From Plantago ovata (Eukaryota > Streptophyta > Magnoliopsida > Lamiales > Plantaginaceae): a stretch of DNA of 64,000 nucleotides. Shown piece after piece: positions 56,848 to 64,000 of this stretch. The notes below the pieces were generated by a model. It made no database searches and had not been told where the DNA came from. It saw nothing but the letters and a program-made list of their open reading frames with translations. Both the position numbers and the translations under genes were made by a program. The stretch is taken from the NCBI GenBank assembly GCA_028274465.1, contig CM051458.1:25993566-26057565 (forward strand). Reading direction: 5' to 3'. How positions within the stretch are numbered: the stretch's first letter is position 1; each line of letters starts with the position of its first letter.

Positions 56848-58350
56848 TGTTAGGAAACTTGTAAATTTTGATGAGCAATTAACCATGCTAAATTAAGGAA
56901 AGTCCAGTAACTAGTACTCTTAAGGTCCATTGGAATTTAGAATTTTAAGGACATTGTAAAAGCGGAACGTTTATTGAAGACTTAGTGTAGGTACTAGTTA
57001 GGTGCTTTAGTTTGCTGATGATGTCCTTTGTTTTTACAAACGAATTATTGAAGCACTAGAACCGTTCAGAAACTTGAAGAATTCAAAGACTGAAGACTTA
57101 AGAAGATTTCTGAAGATGGTATCTACAAAGGCACATGTTGCTTAGAAAGTGGAAATTTCAGCAACAGCTTGCATAAGTAAAAATCTATATGACAGAGTAG
57201 GTTGTGCTTGCTGAAACTGAGACTGACCGCTTGCTGAAATACATATGTGACCTCCTTGCTGAAAGTACTTGCATTTTCGCTCCAACGTTCACATTTGAAT
57301 TTCATTCAAATGAACATTAAATGCAAAAGTAAGCATGCGAAGAACATGAAGACTAGAAGACAAATGAAGGACGTTGCTGAAAGTACAAAAGCAAGATAGT
57401 GACATCTTAAGGAACAAAACCTTAGAATTTGAAATTCAAACGGCTCCCTTGATTCACTATAAATAGAGGTCATCCGGCAAAGAGTTGAAGTGTGTCAACA
57501 ACGTGATCAAACTCTCACTTGTGCTTAAACACTCATCTTCCTTACTCTTTACTGCCTATTGATCCGCTCCAAGACTTAAAGCTTGAAACAAAAGCTACTT
57601 GTGAAGAAGTAGAATATTCACGGCTAAGAAATTAGTTAAGTGTTCTTTCTTTCGAATAAGAACATGTCTTGACACCAGAAACAACTTAACTTGTTTACTG
57701 CAAAGTATTCCAAGTTTTGTTTCTTAGATTACTTGTTATAGCTGAATAAGTTATACTCAAGTCATCTCATCCCAAACCTCTCTAACCGATAAACACCCTT
57801 TTTCAGGCGTGAAATTCAGGGGGAATTAATCAAGCATAGTGTTGCTGATTATAAGTCCCAAGTTTGGTGGAGAACAAGGTTTCGTTCTCTAGTTAGGTTG
57901 GAAACGAAGCAAGTGTGCTTTGGTTTCTGAAGAATCGCTCTAGATAGGTGTTGTAAGGAACCTCAAACTTATCTTAGTGGATTCAGTCTTAGAAAGGACA
58001 AAGTGGATTAGTTGAGAGATTACGCCACTCTCAGATACCATATAAAAAGTGTTTGTGTGATTTACTTTACTGTATTTAGTTTTCAATCTGTACACTGTCA
58101 CTCTGCTCACTTGCTGAAACTAGCACTTACTGAAAAGCACTTATTGTGTAAAGACTTCCGCACTCTGTTTTTAAAGTACCAGTAAAACTCGTTACTGAAA
58201 AGTAACTAGTACTTGCTGAGAAAGTTAAGTATCATCAAACTCATTACTGTAAAGTAATAAGCTCTTGCTGAGAAAGTTTTTAAACGACGAAAGTTTGAAA
58301 AGACTACTCACCCCCCTCTAGTCTTTTCTTGTTGTTTAAAGGGACCAACA
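56848..58350 (+). repeat. 5' LTR of the younger copia (1503 bp)
   Basis: It begins TGTTAGGAAAC and ends GGGACCAACA. The TATAAATA box is at 57458-57465. Confidence 0.88.
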
Positions 58351-58352
58351 AG

Positions 58353-58364
58353 TGGTATCAGAGC
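58353..58364 (+). other. Primer binding site of the younger copia (tRNA-iMet)
   Basis: TGGTATCAGAGC sits two bases inside the LTR end. Confidence 0.88.
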
Positions 58365-58462
58365 TGGAGGTTCTTTAACCTTCAGCACTGAACCTAGATC
58401 CCCTTAGGTGCTTTCCGTAAATAACTCTCACTTGATCAGTTTGGTAGTCTTCTGCTGACAGG

Positions 58463-60243
58463 ATGTCTTTAGGAGACGCTCCCTTGCTGAAGCTGGAAAA
58501 CTATGAAAAATGGCGAAACAACATGATGCTACATCTTGAGGCCATCAGTGATGAAATGGTCACCGTCATTAATGATGGACCTATAAAGATCACTAAACTT
58601 GAGAGAAGCTTTCCTCACAAAACCACGGATCCTGCTGGTAAGGAAACTATCTTAGGAGAACCGGTTGACACCGCCGTTCCAAAACCAAGAGAGGAATGGA
58701 CTTCTGATGAAGCCAAGAGATTCCGTCTTGATGGCCAAGCAAGAAACATCATCATTCGATCAACTCCGGATACTATACAGTGCAAAATGTGGGGTGCCAA
58801 AACTGCTAAGGAAGCTTGGAAAATGGTTCAAGATCTTTGCGCTGGATCTGACAAAACCAAGGAAAACAAACTCGAAGTGTTGAAGTTAAAGTTCCAGAAC
58901 TTTAAACAAGGTACAAATGAGTCACTGGAAGACTTGGATTTCAGATTCACAACTCTAGTAAGTGAGATGGCAGCCTTAGGAGTTGGAAATCTTCACTCAG
59001 ATTCTGAGAAGGTGAAAACCATTATCAGAAGTCTGAACCAAGAATGGATCCATACTCAGAATTTCTACTATAATCAAGGAATGCCAAACATCACACCTAC
59101 AGAGTTGTTCTCTCATCTTGCTACTGTCAACTACGAGACAAAGCAAAGAGAAAATGTGTTTGCTAAAAAATCGCAAAACATTGCTCTTGCTGCAAAGCCG
59201 TCATCTTCTGAAAAGAAGAATGATAAAGAGCCTGCTGATGAAAATGCTTGAGTTGTTAAAAACATGAAGAAGTTCATTAGTAAGGAACTTGAAAGGCGAA
59301 AAGCAAAAGAGAAGCTGAAAAAGCATCTTGGTAACAACTACCATAAATACAAGAATGAGGCTAGCTCGTTGAACAAGCAGGCTCAGCAAGCAAATTCCTC
59401 TGAAGAACCAGCAGTTGGAAATGATCTTTGCTTTTACTGCAAAAAGCCTGGACACTTCAAAGCAAATTGTCCTTTGCTGAAAGGTAAATCTGCTGAAAAG
59501 AAGAAGAAGTTCAAAAGGGCTTTTATTGCTGAAGAAAAGAAGAAGCTTCAAGCAAAAATCGATGCGTTGTGCATTGATACTAGCTCCGAAGACAGTGAGG
59601 TAGAGAGCTCAGAAACTGAAGAAGAAGAAGCCACTCTTGACGTAGAGATTGGCAAGGAAGTTTGTGGAATAGCTATGGAAGCTTATCCAGATGTGTCAAA
59701 CTACGAATTCTGCCTCATGGCCGGTCAGGTAAACAGTCCTACCTCTGACTCTGACTCAGAAAGTGAAGATGATATTGACCTTGATAGAATTCAAGGAGAA
59801 ATCGAAAGGTTTGAGAAAACTCTGAGCAAACAGCAAGAGAAACTACAGAATGCTGAAACTCTGACCAAGCAAACTACTGTAAAGTACATCTTGCTGAAAG
59901 AAGAGTCAGAAAAGAAGGATGTTGAAATATTGCATCTCAAGAAGTTGATTGCTGAAGCTACAGAGAAGAATTCTCAAATGGCAATAGAATTGGAAGAGTA
60001 TCAGTCCTCAATTCTAAAGTTACTTGCTGAAATACAAGAAATGAAAAAGATAAAAATCAATTTCAAATCTTATGCTGATGCAAGTAATACGCTGACTGAA
60101 CTAAACTCTTATCTGAGAGATCCATCTCAGAAAGAAGGTTTAGGTGAAACGTATGAAGTTGATGACGTAATAATCTTGACTAAAGACAAACCACCAATTA
60201 CCTTTGTACGCGCAACTGATAGTGGTCAACCAGAACTCTATTA
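58463..60243 (+). pseudogene. Gag of the younger copia, one in-frame stop
   Basis: The ATG at 58463 gives MSLGDAPLLKLENYEKWRNN, a copia Gag start. The Gag domain runs to about residue 200. A TGA at 59249-59251 stops it; the same frame resumes at 59252 and reaches the TAG at 60242-60244. This second part has a basic helix, a CCHC zinc knuckle (CFYCKKPGHFKANC, about 59427-59470), an acidic stretch (TSSEDSEVESSETEEEEA) and a long Leu/Glu-rich coil (about 59780-60070). The acidic coil is the same segment that was captured in antisense at 7116-7383. Gag would form the particle shell. Confidence 0.87.
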
Positions 60244-60828
60244 GATTGGTCAATCTAAGGTTGCTGAAAAATGCAATCAAGTACCTACGACCGTAAAGCC
60301 CGCTGTTGCTACTCAAAGCAAGAAGACTTTAAAAGGAAAACAGGTTGCTGAAAAGCAAACTGTTAAGAAAAAGGATGTTGTAAAGCATTCCGCCAAACAA
60401 GTTGCTGAAAAGCAATTTTTTAAGTCAAAAGGCAAGATTACTAAAAGTAATCAGAAGACCTTTGCTGACAAACCTGAATCAAGTAAGGTTGCTGAGACAA
60501 AAGCTCAGTATTCTCCGAAAAGTGGACTCAGTTTCAAAACCAAGCAAAGTCAACTCTTTCATGAGTATAAGCAAAGTCAGCAAAGATAATTCAAAGAGAT
60601 GAATAAAACCAAGCCTAAGAGTTCTGACAAAATTCAAAACGCTAAGGCTAGAAGGAACCTTGCCAGAAAAGAACTTACTGAAAAGTATGCTCAACAAAAA
60701 GGTCAACCGAGCAAGACACCACATCAGAAAGTGGATTTGATCAGCACAAATCAAAAGTCTTTCGGCTCAAAACCTCCTAGTTCCTCAGCAAGTAGAAAAC
60801 AAGTCAAAGTTGAAAAACTTAAGACTTA
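60244..60828 (+). pseudogene. Lys/Ser-rich gag-pol linker of the younger copia
   Basis: After the TAG at 60242-60244 the frames are basic, with repeated VAEK-type blocks and KSKGK, then MNKTKPKSSDKIQNAKARRN up to a stop at 60827-60829. The region joins gag to protease in this family. Several frame changes or stops break it. Confidence 0.6.
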
Positions 60829-60891
60829 GGTTTCCACTGGACGCATTCTTTAACATGTTAATGGACATCCAATATTGGATAATTAAGTTGT

Positions 60892-61707
60892 TTGCTCTTG
60901 ATTGTGCAGACTTCAGCCACGGAGACAAACAATGCAATCTGGCACTTTGACAGTGGTTGTGGAAAGCACATGACGGGCAACAAGAATAACCTTATAAACT
61001 ATAGACAGTGTTCTAAAGGTCCAACAATAAGTTTTGCTGGTGGAGGCTTTGGTTCTACAAAAGGTTATGGTGACGTGAAGTTAGGATGCATTACCATTTC
61101 GGGAGTTCTTTATGTCAAAAATCTTAAGTTTAACCTTTTCAGCATGAGTCAATTTGCTGATAAAGGATACTTCATCAAAATCAAAAGTGATGAATGTAAA
61201 CTTATAGACTTTGAGACAAAGAAGGTTATTATGGTTGCTAGAAGATCAGAAGGTTTGTACACTGTAGATTGGTCTTCAACAATCATTGAAAAATGCCTTG
61301 TCTTAGATCATGATTGCCTTGCTGAAAAAGCATGGTTATGGCATAAACGAACAAGTCACCTAAACTTCAAGACGCTGAATAAGCTGTCTAAAAAGGCACT
61401 TGTAGTTGGATTACCTAAGGTTACTTTCAAGAAGGATGGTGTTTGCAATGCATGTCAACAAGGAAAGCAAACCAAATCTTTTTTTAAGAACAAGGCAGTA
61501 CCGTCAACTACAAAACCTTTACAACTCTTGCACATGGACTTGTTTGAATCTTCTTCAACAAGCTATGCTGGTAAGAAGTATGGTCTGGTGGTGGTAGATG
61601 ACTATTCAAGATTCACTTGGGTAGTATTTATCAAGCACAAGTTTGAAACAAGGACTGAAATACCTAACTTGCTGAATAAGCTTGAAGTCATGAAAATGAC
61701 AAGGTAA
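60892..61707 (+). pseudogene. Protease, pre-integrase and integrase N-terminus of the younger copia
   Basis: WHFDSGCGKHMTG holds the protease Asp-Ser-Gly. A pre-integrase region follows, with the integrase zinc finger LWHKRTSHLNF and CNACQQGK (H-x4-H, C-x2-C). The first catalytic Asp is in LLHMDLFESS and the core strand is VVVDDYSRFTWVVF. The frame is lost at about 61690, just before the second catalytic Asp. The printed start at 60892 is simply the first start codon after an upstream stop. Confidence 0.85.
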
Positions 61708-62117
61708 AAGTCATAAGAACAGACCATGGTACTGAGTTTGTGAACCAGTACATAACTGAGTATTGCACTTCAAAAGGCATACAACATCAGTTATCCTCAA
61801 TAAGGACACCACAACAAAATGGTGTTTCTGAAAGGAAGAATCGCACCCTAAAGGAAGCTGCAAGAACAATGCTTGCTGACACTGAAATAAGTGAAGCTTA
61901 ATGGGTTGAAGCGATTAATACCGCCTGCTATACTCAAAACAGATGTCTGATTACTAAGGAATACAACAAAACTCCCTATGAGTTATTTGTTGGAAGACCT
62001 CCTAACATCACCCATCTAAGAGTATTTGGTTGTAAGTGTTTTGTTCTTAACAATGGTAGAGAATACTTAAGAACATTTCAACCAAAGGCAGACGAAGCAA
62101 TATTTCTTGGTTACTCC
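61693..62117 (+). pseudogene. Integrase C-terminal half of the younger copia
   Basis: In a new frame it reads VIRTDHGTEFVNQY with the second catalytic Asp, then TPQQNGVSERKNRTLKEAAR with the catalytic Glu. A TAA at about 61899-61901 interrupts it just before WVEAINTACY. The frame then continues without break into the next listed part. Confidence 0.82.
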
Positions 62118-63206
62118 TTGCATAGTAAAGCTTATAGAGTTTACAACAAAAAGGCACAAAAGATCGAAGAATCAGTGCATGTTGTATTCTACGAAAAGTC
62201 ACAAGGAGTGCCTGCTGATGAAGTAATATCAGATTGTATGAAGAAGTTACTCATACATGAGCACAGAACTGAATCTGATGCTAGGCAAGTCAAGTCAATT
62301 GAACTAAATGATGATTCTGACAATGACTCTCCTCCCCCGAGTCATGACAAGATAAATATAGTTCATGACAAAGAATTTCCAGCAAAAGACGCAGTTGCTC
62401 CGGATGTTGCTGAAACTATGCAACTTCCTGTGTCTGCTGACGAGTTACCACAAACTAGAAATGCTGAACAAGCAGTTGCTGATGAACCAATCTCAGCAGA
62501 GACACAACAAAATACCAGTAGTACTAAGCAAATACATACTGAAGAGTCACATGCTGATGAGCAAATTTATCCAGATCCAAAGAGCAGAATACATGTTAAT
62601 AAATGGATTAGACATCATCCCTCTACGGATATGATTGGTGAAATTGACAAACGCCAAGTGACTAGATCCAAAGTATCTACTACTCATGATCTTGATGAAG
62701 AAGCAAATGTCGTAGAAGTAGAAGCTTTGTTCTCTTGCTTTGTTTCAGAAATTGAACCCAAGACCATAGAAGAAGCTCTAAAGCATTCTGAATGGACCAA
62801 GACAATGCAAGAAGTACTGGATCAATTTGAAAGGAACAAAGTCTGGAAACTTGTACCCCTTACTGAAGGCAAGAAAGCAATTGGTACGAAGTGGGTGTTC
62901 AGAAACAAGCTGATTGAGTCTGGTGAAGTAACAAGGAACAAAGCACGTTTAGTTGCTCAAGGTTACTGTCAGACTGAAGGATTGGACTATGACGAGTCTT
63001 ATGCACCAGTTGCAATATTGGATGCAATTAGACTTTTCTTGGCCTTTGCTGCTCACAATGACTTCATTGTTTATCAAATGGATGTTAAAAGCGCATTCTT
63101 AAATGGTGAACTTGCTGAAAAAGTCTACTTGGAACAACCCCTGGCTTTGAACTTCCCTCAGAAACCAAGATGGTATACAAGCTTCAGAAAGCTGTATATG
63201 GTCTAA
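62118..63206 (+). pseudogene. Integrase end, linker and reverse transcriptase start of the younger copia
   Basis: It begins with the last part of the integrase core (VHVVFYEKS), then a variable linker rich in Asp, Ala and Glu. From about 62760 comes the reverse transcriptase: EWTKTMQEVLDQFERNKVW, KWVFRNK, ARLVAQGY, VYQMDVKSAFLNGELAEKVY. The frame changes near 63165, after FPQKPRW. Confidence 0.85.
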
Positions 63207-64000
63207 AGCAAGCACCAAGAGCTTGGTATGATACCTTAGCTAAGTTCTTACTGGATAATGGTTTCAAGAAAGGTGAAGTTGACAAAACCTTGTTTACCAT
63301 GAACCATGATGGTAAAATACTCTTAGTTCAGATTTATGTGGATGAAATAATAGTTGGGTCTAAGGACAAGCAACTTTGTGATGATTTTGTCAAACTCATG
63401 ACAAACAAGTTTGAAATGAGTATGATGGGTAAATTGAATTATTTCCTAGGATTGCAAGTCAAGAAACTCAAAGATGGAATATTCATAAATCAAGCAAAGT
63501 ATGCAAAGGAAATGCTCATAAAGTTTAGGATCAAAGAGGAAGAAAAACCTGAAAAGATCCCTGTGAGTGCTGGTACCAAATTGGGCTATACTAAAGAAGA
63601 TAAGTGTGTTGAAGAACACAAGTATAGGAAGCTCATTGGTTCCTTGTTGTATTTAAAAATAAGTAGACCTGACATTCAGTATGTTGTTTGTGTGTGTGCA
63701 AGATTCCAATCTGATCCAAGAGAATCACACTACAAAAAGACACTTAAGATACTGAAATATGTCAAAGGTACAATCAATGTTGGATTATGGTATCCTAAAG
63801 ATTCTGGATTGGAGTTGGTTGGTTATTCTGATGCTGATCATGGTGGATCAACTCTTGATAGAAAAAGTACTTCTGGAACTTGTCAGTTTCTAGGTACTAG
63901 ATTAATATCATGGCTCAGCAAGAAGCAAACCTGTGTTGCCAATTCATCTACTGAATTTGAGTACATTGCGGCTGGTTGTTGCACAGCTCAAATCCTATGG
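63170..64000 (+). pseudogene. Reverse transcriptase end and RNase H of the younger copia, open to the right edge
   Basis: The frame from about 63170 reads VYGLKQAPRAWYDTL. It then has YVDEIIVGS where copia elements have YVDD: the codon at 63344-63346 is GAA. KLNYFLGLQ, KYRKLIGSLLYL and the RNase H region SDADHGGSTLDRKSTSG and SSTEFEYIAAG follow without stops to base 64000. YVDD holds two metal-binding aspartates; a Glu in the second place is unusual. Confidence 0.88.

Larger units (their letters stand above)
56848..64000 (+). mobile_element. Younger copia element of the same family, running off the right edge
   Basis: It contains LTR 56848-58350, a primer site, gag, a basic linker, protease, integrase, reverse transcriptase and the start of RNase H in normal copia order. 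The 3' LTR lies outside the window. ACCAG at 56843-56847 is the candidate target duplication. Gag with an acidic, coiled C-terminal part and a DSGC protease motif resemble the SIRE-type lineage, which I infer only from these traits. Confidence 0.85.

Noticed and set aside
53461..58350. Tandem array made by unequal recombination between LTRs
   Set aside because: That would leave a complete interior between LTRs; here the first interior stops within gag, so an insertion is simpler.

Overview
The window is plant nuclear DNA, most likely from a eudicot. The base composition is AT-rich. The single clear host gene is a two-exon GT17 glycosyltransferase of the plant type. The rest is mostly plant transposable elements: L1-type LINEs with DUF4283, zf-RVT and RNase H domains, Ty1/copia elements primed by initiator tRNA-Met, a Ty3/gypsy gag-pro element, Mutator-like elements and a tRNA-type SINE. 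I could not assign a species.

Left third (1-34.9 kb): a nested transposon stack. A LINE ORF2 with one in-frame stop runs in from the left edge and ends in poly(A) at about 3204. About 60 bp further on lies a Mutator-like element (MULE, 3265-34879) with roughly 80-bp terminal inverted repeats and a near-perfect 9-bp target duplication (TTATTATTT/TTATTATTA). Its transposase gene reads on the minus strand. It is split in front of the SWIM zinc finger by a 25.9-kb insertion: a plus-strand copia element (outer copia, 5303-31237, duplication CTTTG). The outer copia is itself split twice. A minus-strand gypsy gag-pro element (5898-14381, duplication GTGGA) sits in its left LTR. A minus-strand element of the same copia family (inner copia, 17930-27887, duplication AAGAC) sits in its reverse transcriptase. 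The gypsy element also holds a 268-bp antisense piece of the gag of another copia family, the one found at 53-64 kb. The order of events is LINE, then MULE, then outer copia, then the gypsy and inner copia insertions; the order of those last two cannot be set.

Middle (34.9-45.1 kb): low-density DNA with a 120-bp SINE (11-bp exact duplication), a 395-bp Mutator-type MITE (9-bp exact duplication), a probable LINE 3' remnant and the GT17 gene (join 41996..42067, 42467..43561; 388 residues), the only gene that looks functional.

Right third (45.1-64 kb): a roughly 5-kb element bounded by 45-bp inverted repeats, with no recognisable transposase and with left and right halves of opposite strand composition. 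Next is a LINE ORF1 pseudogene (DUF4283 plus zinc knuckle). It is cut by a second copia family present as LTR-partial gag-LTR-gag-pol, read as one element inserted into an older relative. The younger copy runs off the right edge and carries several frameshifts, stops and an altered reverse transcriptase catalytic motif.

Apart from GT17, every long coding region carries at least one lesion or belongs to a non-autonomous element. The least explained parts are the 5-kb inverted-repeat element, the second (GRF-type zinc finger) gene carried by the MULE, and the GC-rich repeat modules inside the retroelement control regions.
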